This document shows positions 8,215 through 15,749 of a stretch of DNA of 40,207 nt, in pieces. The stretch lies in the NCBI GenBank assembly GCA_015056005.1, contig SVHB01000015.1:1-40207 (forward strand). The letters are read 5' to 3'. The notes below the pieces were generated by a model that saw only the letters and a program-made list of their open reading frames with translations, had not been told where the DNA came from and searched no databases. This stretch comes from Clostridiales bacterium (GTDB lineage Bacteria; Bacillota; Clostridia; Christensenellales; UBA1750). Position 1 is the stretch's first letter. Every line of letters begins with the position of its first letter. Position numbers and translations under genes: made by a program.

Positions 8215-8981
8215 CACTTATTCTCCTGTATCCTTGCGTTTAGCTCTTCGCTTCTTGCCTTCATCTGAGCAGCCTTGCCGCAGGACTTATTGCCCTCGGG
8301 GCAGGGACCGGAAAGGCATGCGGGACCGCAGGCGCCAAAGAGCGCGGGGGCAACCTTCCTGACCTCTTCAAGCATCCTCCATGCAAGTTCCCTGATCTCC
8401 CACTGAGCTCTGCCGCAGCAGCGCAGGGAGAAGAAATGCATGAGCTCTCTTGCGTTCATGGTCACTATAAATCTGGTCTCACAGGCATTGGGGAGAACGA
8501 ACCTTGCGTCCTCGTTGGCCTTTTCGCCGCCGCCTGCTGCCTTAGAAAGCCTTGCCTGCCAGTTATTATACCAGCTCTGCATCTGAGCCATCTGAGCATC
8601 AAATTCCTTTACCGCTTCTTCGCCCAATGCTTCGATCGCGGGGGGAACGATATAACCGAAGGTCTCTCCATCGTTGTTTTCCATGGATACATACCTCTGG
8701 CTCTGCACGGAAAAGCTGGCGATCCTGTGCCTTGTGATCTGAGCAAGCAGCGCTCTTGATACGCCTTCAACGGCAAAGGTGAAGGACACATGCTCGGTGG
8801 TGGAAAGATGACCCATCTGGGTGACCATCTTTATAAAATCGGTCTGGTCGCGCTTGGAAACGCGCTTTTTCAGAGCATTTAAGTCGGATGCGCTGTAGCA
8901 GGTCCTTGCAGCCAGCGCAACCACGTTTTCAGGATCGGGCGTATAAGAAAGAAGGGCAACATTAACGGTTTTGCGCGGCAT
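8214..8981 (-). CDS. thyX: FAD-dependent thymidylate synthase
   Basis: ThyX makes dTMP from dUMP using methylene-tetrahydrofolate, FAD and NADPH. The ThyX motif RHR-x7-S is present at residues 84-94 (RHRIASFSVQS, followed by QRYV). GHLSTTEHVSFTF contributes the FAD and folate contacts. The C-terminal third carries four Cys in a short span (GACGPACLSGPCPEGNKSCG), a tail seen in some clostridial ThyX. The ATG at 8981 is chosen because AAGGAGA sits nine bases upstream; an in-frame TTG at 8999 falls inside that ribosome site. The gene overlaps mrnC by 20 bases. Its place between mrnC and rlmB is usual in Clostridia. Confidence 0.96.
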   Translation of the reverse strand: MPRKTVNVALLSYTPDPENVVALAARTCYSASDLNALKKRVSKRDQTDFIKMVTQMGHLSTTEHVSFTFAVEGVSRALLAQITRHRIASFSVQSQRYVSMENNDGETFGYIVPPAIEALGEEAVKEFDAQMAQMQSWYNNWQARLSKAAGGGEKANEDARFVLPNACETRFIVTMNARELMHFFSLRCCGRAQWEIRELAWRMLEEVRKVAPALFGACGPACLSGPCPEGNKSCGKAAQMKARSEELNARIQENK

Positions 8982-9387
8982 ACTCTTTTTCTCCTTCAAA
9001 AATAATATTCATAAGCTCCTCGATCCTCTCGTCCTGATTTGTCAGATAAAGAAAACCGATGAGCGCTTCAAGCGATGTGGCTCTTTGATAATCTGCGGGA
9101 TCGGCGTTTTTTGGCGCTGCATGGGTCTTTGTGTTTCTGCCCCTTCTGACCACATCCAGCTCCTTTTCGCAAAGGTGTTCCTCTATGCGCAAAAGCGCTC
9201 TTGACTGCGCTTTGCAGTTCACATACGAAACGCACAGCTTGTTCAGCTTTCCGATAGGGCAATCCCTCTTTGCAAGCACATAGGTGCGCACAAAAAGATC
9301 GTACACCGTGTCTCCGACATAAGCCCACTGCACAGGGTTAAGTCTGAGCGCATGCGCTTCATCCATGCGTTTCAAGTCGAAAACCAA
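8962..9387 (-). CDS. mrnC: Mini-ribonuclease III (23S rRNA maturation)
   Basis: The 141-residue protein is an RNase III catalytic domain without a dsRNA-binding domain, as in Mini-III, which trims 23S rRNA precursor ends. Motifs visible are LNPVQWAYVGDTVYDLFVR (the RNase III signature region, with the acidic Asp) and RGRNTKTHAAPKNADPADYQRATSLEALIGFLYL (the second acidic cluster). I place the start at a TTG at 9387, six bases after GGGAGGG; a GTG at 9402 overlaps that ribosome site. It is the first gene of the operon, directly behind the promoter at 9419-9447. The cysS gene that often precedes mrnC is absent. Confidence 0.92.
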   Translation of the reverse strand: MVFDLKRMDEAHALRLNPVQWAYVGDTVYDLFVRTYVLAKRDCPIGKLNKLCVSYVNCKAQSRALLRIEEHLCEKELDVVRRGRNTKTHAAPKNADPADYQRATSLEALIGFLYLTNQDERIEELMNIIFEGEKEYAAQNR

Positions 9388-9418
9388 GGCACACCCTCCC
9401 ACGATAGTTATTCATTTT

Positions 9419-9447
9419 ATTATAGCCCAAAACTTAGCCAAATGCAA
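9419..9447 (-). promoter_or_regulatory. Sigma-A promoter for mrnC-thyX-rlmB-rae1-sigH
   Basis: On the minus strand TTGCAT (9442-9447), a 17-base spacer and a perfect TATAAT (9419-9424) lie about 30 bases upstream of the mrnC start. Confidence 0.75.
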
Positions 9448-9450
9448 CAT

Positions 9451-9479
9451 TTGCGTTGATCGTAAAGAAAGTATATAAT
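9451..9479 (+). promoter_or_regulatory. Sigma-A promoter for the radical SAM / GH106-like unit
   Basis: TTGCGT (9451-9456), a 17-base spacer and TATAAT (9474-9479). Its -35 box is only three bases from the -35 box of the divergent mrnC promoter, so the two promoters stand back to back. Confidence 0.72.
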
Positions 9480-9511
9480 GTAAAAAACACCCTTTTTCAA
9501 GGAGAAATATA

Positions 9512-10495
9512 ATGGCAAGAAAGTACGGCCGTTTTTCATACTGCGGCGTTATGACCAACTATACCTGCACCGCGAACTGCGCTCACTGCATGTTTGCTTC
9601 CTCCCCGAACTGCAAAAAGGAATACATGAGCAAGCAGTCCGCAAACAGGATCGCGGATATTCTGCTTGAACACGGAACAGACAGCGTGCACATCGGCGGC
9701 GGCGAGCCTTTCATGAACTTCGGCGCTCTTTGCGATACGGTAGAAGCGCTGACCTCAAGGGGCATTATGATAGATTACATAGAGACCAATGCCTTCTGGT
9801 GCCAGAAGGAAAGCATGGTCAGGGAAAGGCTTCAGACCTTAAAGCGCCTCGGCGCGGATACCGTTATGGCGTCCGTAGACCCCTTCCACATCCAATTCAT
9901 CCCCCTTGAGCGCCCGCTGATGCTCATAGACTGTTTGAGAAAAGAGCATATGGGCTTTTTCATCTGGAAAGAGCAGTTTTTACGCAGGTTGTCCGCGCTC
10001 GATAAATCGGTCACTCATTCGGACGAAGAGCTCAAAGTCCTGCTCGGCGAAAACTATATTGTCGACTGCGCAAGGGAATACGGCGTTAAAGTAAACGGCA
10101 GGGCGATGAACATCGCAAGGCACATTTTCCCATTAAAGCCCGCAAGTACATATTTTAATTCCCCCAGATGCACCAACCTTATGGACGGCGTGCATTGCCA
10201 TATCGATAATTTTGAGAAGGTAGTGCCTCAGGGCTGTCCGGGCATAAACATCGATATCGACGATTTTGCCGCAATGGAGCTTGAGATCGAAAAATACCCC
10301 GTGGTATCCGCGCTCATGGAGGGCGGAGTCAAAAAGCTTTACGAATATGCCTTAAATAAGGGCTACAAGGAGCGCAGAGACGGTTATTCGACCGCCTGCG
10401 AGCTTTGCGCACATATCCGCTCCTACCTTTTTTATAATTCTCCCAGCGGCGATATCGGTCCCAAGGGCTTCTATGATAATCTTTTCACCGAATGA
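9512..10495 (+). CDS. Radical SAM protein of unknown substrate
   Basis: The 327-residue protein has the radical SAM cluster motif CxxxCxxC at Cys19, Cys23 and Cys26 (CTANCAHC). GGGEP at 62-66 is the SAM-binding motif. These bind a [4Fe-4S] cluster and SAM to generate a 5'-deoxyadenosyl radical. The C-terminal part has further Cys (SPRCTNL, VHCHID, PQGCPG, TACELCAH) that could hold an auxiliary cluster, but I do not see a canonical SPASM arrangement. AAGGAG precedes the ATG. The next gene, a large glycoside hydrolase, starts 12 bases after the stop. No peptide precursor gene is visible nearby, so a RiPP role is not supported. Substrate unknown. Confidence 0.88.
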   Translation: MARKYGRFSYCGVMTNYTCTANCAHCMFASSPNCKKEYMSKQSANRIADILLEHGTDSVHIGGGEPFMNFGALCDTVEALTSRGIMIDYIETNAFWCQKESMVRERLQTLKRLGADTVMASVDPFHIQFIPLERPLMLIDCLRKEHMGFFIWKEQFLRRLSALDKSVTHSDEELKVLLGENYIVDCAREYGVKVNGRAMNIARHIFPLKPASTYFNSPRCTNLMDGVHCHIDNFEKVVPQGCPGINIDIDDFAAMELEIEKYPVVSALMEGGVKKLYEYALNKGYKERRDGYSTACELCAHIRSYLFYNSPSGDIGPKGFYDNLFTE

Positions 10496-10507
10496 CGGAG
10501 GAATATC

Positions 10508-13500
10508 ATGCTGAAATTTCCTATCTCAAAAGAAGAATTTCTTTCCCCTTCCTCAAAATACCGCGCCCTGCCCTTCTGGGGCTTAAACGGCGAGCTTAAA
10601 AAGGACGAGCTTGAAAGACAGATAGATACCTTCAAAAAAATGGGCTACGGCGGCTTTTACATGCACGCGAGGGCAGGACTTGTGACCCCTTATCTTTCCG
10701 ATGAGTTCATGGAGCTGATCAGAGCCTGCTGCGAAAAGGCCAAGGAAGAAAACATGATTGCGGGTCTTTACGACGAGGACCGCTACCCTTCCGGCGTTGC
10801 GGGCGGCATGGTCACAAGGAACCCGGATTTTACCAGAAGATATTTAAGGTTCACCCCCTACAAAAACGGCTGCGCGCCCGCGGGCAAGGTATTCCGCGGT
10901 TTTCCAAGGCTTGAAAACGGCAAGCTCCTTGCCATCTACAAGATCGAACTTGATGAGCGCGGTTATCTCAAAGGTTTTACAAGGCTTAAAGAAGATACAG
11001 AGGGCGAAAACATCCGCTACGCTTATCTTGAAGCGCAGGCCGCTACCACCGACAAGCAGCAGACCTATGTTGATTGCCTGAATCCAAAGGCTATACAGGA
11101 ATTTGCCCGCATAACCTACGATCGCTACAAGGAGAAGGTTGGAGAGTTTTTCGGAAACGTCTCGCCTTCCATCTTCACCGACGAGCCCCAGTACGCAGGT
11201 CAGGTCTGCTTAAACTTTGCCCTTGATGCAGACGATGCGATCCTTCCCTGGACGAACGACATCCCCGAGACCTTCCTTTCAGCTTACGGCTACGATATCC
11301 TCGACCACATTCCCGAGCTCATATACGACCGCATTGATGCGCTTTCAAAAGCAAGGCTCAACTATCACGATCATATCGCAGAGCGCTTTGCCGCTGCTTT
11401 TTCAGACACTCTGGGCAATTGGTGCAGGCAAAACGGCATCGATTTTACAGGCCACATAATGAGCGAAGGCAGCCTTGAAGGGCAGACCATGCGCTCGGGC
11501 GAGGCCATGCGCTGCTACCGCGCCTATGACATTCCCGGCATTGACGTGCTCGGCAAGGTCGTGCTTGAATACCCAACAGCAAAGCAGGCGCAGTCAGCCG
11601 TTCGTCAACAGGGCAGCAAGGGAATGCTTTCCGAGCTTTACGGCGTTTCGGGCTATGATTTTGAGTTCAGGGATTACAAGCTTCAGGGCGACTGGCAGGC
11701 GGCGCTTGGCGTAACACTCAGGGTGCCCCATCACGCATGGTACACCATGGCGGGCAACGCAAAGCGCGATTACCCTGCGTCCATCTCGTATCAGGCGCCA
11801 TGGCACGAAAAATACAGGCTTATAGAGGATCATTTTGCAAGGGTCAACCTTGCTATGACCAGAGGAAAGAGCAGGGTCAAAGTCGGCGTTATCCACCCGA
11901 TAGAGAGCATGTGGATAAATTTCGGCGCGGGCGACACCTCGGGCGGCATCAGGTCGCAGCTTGAGAGCGATTTCAATGCGCTCATAAACACCCTGACCGA
12001 AAACCTCATAGATTTCGATTTCATCAGCGAAGCGCGCCTTCCCGATCTTTGCCCCGAAGGTTCGTTTCCTTTGAAAGTGGGAGAGATGGAATACACTCAT
12101 ATAATCGTTCCCGAGCTTTCAACCATCCGAAAAACCACGCTTGACCGCCTTTGCGCATTTTCTAAGCTTGGCGGCAGTCTCGTCTTCATCGGCAGCTGCC
12201 CCGACTATGTTGACGGCGAAAAGAGCGATTCCGCCCTCTCCCTCTACAGCGCCGCCGCTCATGTGGGCAGCGCAGGGGCAAGGCTTATAGGCATGATCGA
12301 CTCCGCCCGCGATATCGATATTCGTCTGCCCGATGGAGTAAGAGCCAAGCACCTTACCTATCAGCTGCGCGATGAGGGCGATTCCAAGTGGCTTTTCCTT
12401 GCCACAACCCGCTTTATGGGCAGCCCTGATGCCGATATGCCCAATCAGGGCATAAAATACAACGTGGGTCAATATTACGGGCCTCAGGTGCTCAAATTTG
12501 AACTGAACGGCGTTTATGATATTGAATTGCTCGATACCCTCACCGGCAATATCTCCGCTTTGCCTGTTAGCCATATTTCGGGCAAGACCGTATTTGAGCG
12601 CATATGGTATATGCACGACAGCCTGCTTCTGCGTTTGACTGAACATACAGGCGAGCCCGAAGCATGCGTTTACACCGCACCTTCCTTTTCTGAAATATCC
12701 CGTTTGGACGGCGAATTCCCCGTAGCATTATCGGAGGACAACGTACTTTTGCTGGATATAGCCAAGTGCGCCGGTATGAAGGATGAGATATTAAAGCTTG
12801 ACGGCAGGCTCAGGGCAGAGCGCGGCATGCCCGCAAGGGGATTTTTCGGCAAGCAGCCCTACCAGATCAAGCGCGAATCTCCCATGGAACATGTAAAACT
12901 CTCCTTTGCGATCAAAAGCGAAACCGTTGTTCCTTCGCCCAAACTTGCGCTTGAGCATAGCGAAACCTGTCGTGTTTTCTTAAACGGCGCAAGCGTGCCG
13001 TCCAATAAGATCGCCTGGTACACGGATCGCTCGATCGACGTTATCGCGCTGCCCGAGATCATGGAAGGTGAAAACGAGCTCACGATTGAAGTTCCATTCG
13101 GTCTTTGCGATCAGCTTGAGTCCATGTATCTGCTTGGAGATTTCGGTGTAAGGCTTTTGGGCGGCAGCGCCGTGATCACAAATCCCGTGCGCAGCCTCGC
13201 CTTCGGTGATTGGACAAAGCAGGGGCTGCCCTTCTTCGGCGGCAATGTAATTTACCGCATTCCCGCGCCCGAAGGTGCGTTTACTCTTCGCATACCGCAT
13301 TTTCGCGGCGCGCTCATAAGCGTATCGGATTCAACCGGTCGTTTCATCGGCGATATCGCTTTTTCGCCCTATGCGCTCCCGATCCCCGAAGATCACTCTT
13401 CTGACCTTCTTGTGACCGTCTACGGCAGCCGAGGCAACGCCTTCGGTCCCCTGCACCACCTCTCGTCAATCCCCTATCAGCAGGGTCCCGATTCGTGGCG

Positions 13501-13579
13501 CTCCACAGGCGACCTATTCAACTACGAACATTCCCCCTCCCCCAAAGGCATCCTCTCCGCCCCGAGGGTATGCAGGTAG
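10508..13579 (+). CDS. Very large GH106-like glycoside hydrolase (putative alpha-L-rhamnosidase-related)
   Basis: The 1023-residue protein has no signal peptide, so it should act in the cytoplasm. The N-terminal catalytic region shows the pattern of the GH106-like hydrolases: YRALPFWGLNGELKKDELERQI, then MGYGGFYMHARAGLVTPYLS, EENMIAGLYDEDRYPSG and SIFTDEPQY, with acidic residues suited to catalysis. A beta-rich middle part (HIIVPELSTIRKTTLDRLCAF, resembling a glutamine-amidotransferase-like subdomain) and C-terminal beta sandwiches follow, ending GILSAPRV. GGAGG lies seven bases before the ATG. It is coupled to the upstream radical SAM gene. GH106 enzymes are mainly rhamnosidases; the actual substrate here is inference, and the family match is by motif only. 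Confidence 0.72.
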   Translation: MLKFPISKEEFLSPSSKYRALPFWGLNGELKKDELERQIDTFKKMGYGGFYMHARAGLVTPYLSDEFMELIRACCEKAKEENMIAGLYDEDRYPSGVAGGMVTRNPDFTRRYLRFTPYKNGCAPAGKVFRGFPRLENGKLLAIYKIELDERGYLKGFTRLKEDTEGENIRYAYLEAQAATTDKQQTYVDCLNPKAIQEFARITYDRYKEKVGEFFGNVSPSIFTDEPQYAGQVCLNFALDADDAILPWTNDIPETFLSAYGYDILDHIPELIYDRIDALSKARLNYHDHIAERFAAAFSDTLGNWCRQNGIDFTGHIMSEGSLEGQTMRSGEAMRCYRAYDIPGIDVLGKVVLEYPTAKQAQSAVRQQGSKGMLSELYGVSGYDFEFRDYKLQGDWQAALGVTLRVPHHAWYTMAGNAKRDYPASISYQAPWHEKYRLIEDHFARVNLAMTRGKSRVKVGVIHPIESMWINFGAGDTSGGIRSQLESDFNALINTLTENLIDFDFISEARLPDLCPEGSFPLKVGEMEYTHIIVPELSTIRKTTLDRLCAFSKLGGSLVFIGSCPDYVDGEKSDSALSLYSAAAHVGSAGARLIGMIDSARDIDIRLPDGVRAKHLTYQLRDEGDSKWLFLATTRFMGSPDADMPNQGIKYNVGQYYGPQVLKFELNGVYDIELLDTLTGNISALPVSHISGKTVFERIWYMHDSLLLRLTEHTGEPEACVYTAPSFSEISRLDGEFPVALSEDNVLLLDIAKCAGMKDEILKLDGRLRAERGMPARGFFGKQPYQIKRESPMEHVKLSFAIKSETVVPSPKLALEHSETCRVFLNGASVPSNKIAWYTDRSIDVIALPEIMEGENELTIEVPFGLCDQLESMYLLGDFGVRLLGGSAVITNPVRSLAFGDWTKQGLPFFGGNVIYRIPAPEGAFTLRIPHFRGALISVSDSTGRFIGDIAFSPYALPIPEDHSSDLLVTVYGSRGNAFGPLHHLSSIPYQQGPDSWRSTGDLFNYEHSPSPKGILSAPRVCR

Positions 13580-13601
13580 GGTGGGGGGGGGGCGGTTTCT
13601 T

Positions 13602-13804
13602 GGGAGAAGGCTTTGCCTTCTCCCAAAGATTTTTCTTCCCCTGGCAGATGGATTTTGTTCTTTAGTTATTTATGTGGAAGAAGGCTTTGCCTTCTCCCAC
13701 ACCCTCATCCACCAGAGGATTGCATCCTCTGGACTCCGCGGCATTGTGATCAGATAATTTCAAACTGTAGCTTACGAGGAACCCGTAAAGTATGGGTTCC
13801 TCGT
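13602..13804 (+). repeat. Multi-hairpin 3'-end repeat, copy C
   Basis: Copy C starts 22 bases after the stop of the GH106-like gene. Its order is: H2 at 13602-13624 (GGGAGAAGGC ttt GCCTTCTCCC); H2' at 13674-13700; the linker ACCCTCATCCACC shared with copy A; H3 at 13712-13732 (CCAGAGGAT tgc ATCCTCTGG); the CCGCGGCAT linker; the box AATTTCAAACTGTAG; and H4 at 13774-13804 (ACGAGGAACCC gtaaagtat GGGTTCCTCGT). H1 is missing. The H3 arms differ from copies A and B with pairing kept. It is preceded by a run of ten G (13583-13592). Confidence 0.85.
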
Positions 13805-13926
13805 GATTGCTTTAATAGAAGGTTAAGCGATAGAAATTTACACAGCCAATCGCCCGTTTCTGTTATGTGTTTTAGGAAGTGATAAGAGTATTTTGCGTGT
13901 GCGTATTCTTCGTTCGCGAGATTTAT

Positions 13927-14050
13927 GACGGCTGAAGAATCGATTAGTTTGATAAGCAACAAAAGCCGTCTCGCGCACATATCGCGCGCCGAAGGTGCAT
14001 ATCGCGTTTGCAAAGCAAACATATCGCCAACCGAAAGGCAATATCACTGC
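13927..14050. repeat. Mini-hairpin array with ATATCGC linkers
   Basis: ATATCGC occurs at 13979-13985, 13999-14005 and 14021-14027, with a degenerate ATATCAC at the end. Between them sit small hairpins of unrelated sequence: GCGCC gaa GGTGC (13986-13998) and GTTTGC aaa GCAAAC (14006-14020). Upstream GACGGC (13927-13932) can pair with GCCGTC (~13965-13970). There is no credible coding frame. The period is about 20-22 bases. The array lies between copy C and the terminator of the XRE gene and fills the rest of this 523-base gap. Confidence 0.7.
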
Positions 14051-14069
14051 ATTCTCAAATCAAACAAAA

Positions 14070-14097
14070 AAAGACGTGATAAGAATATCACGTCTTT
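14070..14097 (-). terminator. Terminator of the tldD-pmbA-XRE operon
   Basis: On the minus strand AAAGACGTGATA and TATCACGTCTTT pair around a four-base loop and are followed by a run of T (the A-run at 14065-14072). It lies six bases after the XRE stop. Confidence 0.88.
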
Positions 14098-14102
14098 CTT
14101 AA

Positions 14103-14438
14103 TCATTTCAGCGAAAAAGCTTTAAGGGTATTTATGATTATTGCGTCCACTATCTCAAACTGTTCGGGAGTCAATCGCTCAAGCCGCTGCGCGATGCTTT
14201 GCACATCGTTCTTTTGAGTATCTTCAACCAAAAGAGAATTGGATGAAATATTCAAAACACTGCATATCTTACTCAGCGTCAAAAGCGAAACACCGACTGT
14301 GCCTCGTTCTATTGCAGAAAGAGATTTTGCTCCGATTCCTATAAGCTCGGAAAACTCCTCCTGCGTATAACCCGCTTTCGTTCTTTCTCTTTTTATATTT
14401 AAGCCAACCAATATATCCAAAGCCTTCTTATCATCCAT
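14103..14438 (-). CDS. Small XRE-family helix-turn-helix regulator
   Basis: The 111-residue DNA-binding protein has an N-terminal XRE/Cro HTH domain: IKRERTKAGYTQEEFSELIGIGAKSLSAIERGTVGVSLLTLSKICSVLNI (residues ~15-65). A short C-terminal helical tail (QSIAQRLERLTPEQFEIVDAII) probably serves dimerisation. The ATG at 14438 is preferred, with GGTGA five bases upstream; a GTG at 14447 is possible. It begins 39 bases after pmbA on the same strand with no obvious promoter between, and ends at the terminator at 14070-14097, so it is likely co-transcribed with tldD and pmbA. The target is unknown; regulation of that operon is a guess. Confidence 0.88.
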   Translation of the reverse strand: MDDKKALDILVGLNIKRERTKAGYTQEEFSELIGIGAKSLSAIERGTVGVSLLTLSKICSVLNISSNSLLVEDTQKNDVQSIAQRLERLTPEQFEIVDAIIINTLKAFSLK

Positions 14439-14477
14439 ACCGCTCACCGCCGCTGATTTAATGTCGTCAGGGTTAAT

Positions 14478-15749
14478 TTAGAACACTGTCATATCCGAAA
14501 CGAGCGCCTTTTTGGGGCCGATATAGCCGCCGAAGGTGGTGGTTTCTTTGGAGAGGCGGATGTTGTTCAAGACATCGGAGAGTTTGCCGGTGATGGAAAT
14601 TCCGGTCACGGGGGTCATTTTTTCGCCGTCATAATAGTAAGCAAGCCTTATCTCGCCGCCGATATAATCGCTGTAGAAGTCTACCTGCAGGCCGGACATG
14701 GAAATGACCTCGAGGCGCTTGCCCGAAAATACGCTTTCGTCAGCGGTGCCTGCGTCGACCAATGTGCAGCCAAGGCTGCCGGTGGGAGTTTCGCCAAGAT
14801 ACTGACCGAAACGGTTTGCGCCGAAATAATTGATCGCTTTGCCGTTTTCAACCACCTTGATGGAACCGAGCGCCATGCCGTCCTCGTCGAATTTGGAGCT
14901 TCTGATATTGCCTTTGGCTTCGCCCGCCATGGTGATTGTGATCGCGTCGCCTTTGATATCCTTCTGGATATGATCGCCCTTCTTGAAAAGGTTTGCATGG
15001 GAATAAACGGAAGAATAATTGAGGTCATATGCGATCTGGCGCATAAGCATTGCCAGCTCCTGACCGATCAGAACCACGCTGCAGTCGATCTTTTCCTCAG
15101 GCTTTACCGCTTCGTACCTTGCCTTTACCTCATAGAGCTTATCGGATATCTCTTTTTTGACGGTTTCACGATCAAACTGAGCAAAGTTATACTGCTGATA
15201 AAGCTCAACGCTCTGTTCTTTTCCGTTATAGGTGGGGATGGCTTCCACCATTGCGTCGTATTTGACCTGAGTTTTATCAAGCCCCAGGCTGTTTATGACC
15301 CTCTCGGTGTGCTTGTTGATAAATATCTCAACAGCGTTGAGGGAAGCGTTTTCTATATTATTTGCGGCAAAAACGCTGTCTGCGACCTGCTTTGCAAGCT
15401 CCATAGGTTCAAACTGCGAAAAATTGCTCTCGACCGTATATTCTCCCACAGCTTTTTCGGGGAGAGTGTAGGGCTTGTTGTTGATGAGCAGCGCTTTTTC
15501 CACGGCTTCTGCAATAAGCTCCTTTATCTCTTCTTCGCCCATGGAAGGATAGACAAAGAACTGGGCGTTTCCAAGGTGATCGCCGTGATTTACATATACC
15601 GTGACCTCTTTATCGCAGGTATCGGTGCATCTTACGGTCTCAAGCCTGCCCTTTACATAGAAAAGCTCGCAGCTTTCCTTGCTGTTTACATTGATCTTAT
15701 AATTACTGACAGCTTCATTTGCCTTCAGCAGCTCTATAATCTTCATCAT
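14478..15749 (-). CDS. pmbA: TldE/PmbA family metalloprotease subunit
   Basis: PmbA (TldE) forms a heterodimeric protease with TldD that degrades unfolded peptides and matures some ribosomally made peptides. This ~423-residue member has the family layout: an N-terminal domain with the YVKGRLETVRCTDTCDKEVTVYV strand pattern, and a C-terminal beta-rich domain ending GEIRLAYYYDGEKMTPVTGISITGKLSDVLNNI. It lacks a HExxxH motif, as expected for the TldE subunit. The ATG at 15749 overlaps the tldD stop by four bases (ATGA) with AAGGTGAAG upstream, so the two are translationally coupled. A longer frame to 15803 lies inside tldD and is not used. Confidence 0.92.
   Translation of the reverse strand: MMKIIELLKANEAVSNYKINVNSKESCELFYVKGRLETVRCTDTCDKEVTVYVNHGDHLGNAQFFVYPSMGEEEIKELIAEAVEKALLINNKPYTLPEKAVGEYTVESNFSQFEPMELAKQVADSVFAANNIENASLNAVEIFINKHTERVINSLGLDKTQVKYDAMVEAIPTYNGKEQSVELYQQYNFAQFDRETVKKEISDKLYEVKARYEAVKPEEKIDCSVVLIGQELAMLMRQIAYDLNYSSVYSHANLFKKGDHIQKDIKGDAITITMAGEAKGNIRSSKFDEDGMALGSIKVVENGKAINYFGANRFGQYLGETPTGSLGCTLVDAGTADESVFSGKRLEVISMSGLQVDFYSDYIGGEIRLAYYYDGEKMTPVTGISITGKLSDVLNNIRLSKETTTFGGYIGPKKALVSDMTVF

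Noticed and set aside
9512..10495. RiPP biosynthesis locus based on the radical SAM gene.
   Set aside because: No short precursor peptide gene, transporter or recognition-element domain is visible next to it. TldD/PmbA are 4 kb away on the other strand and are ordinary housekeeping genes.
13960..14050. CRISPR array, because of regularly spaced short repeats.
   Set aside because: The constant part is only 7 bases, the units between are palindromes, and no cas gene is present. The same applies to 17224-17312.
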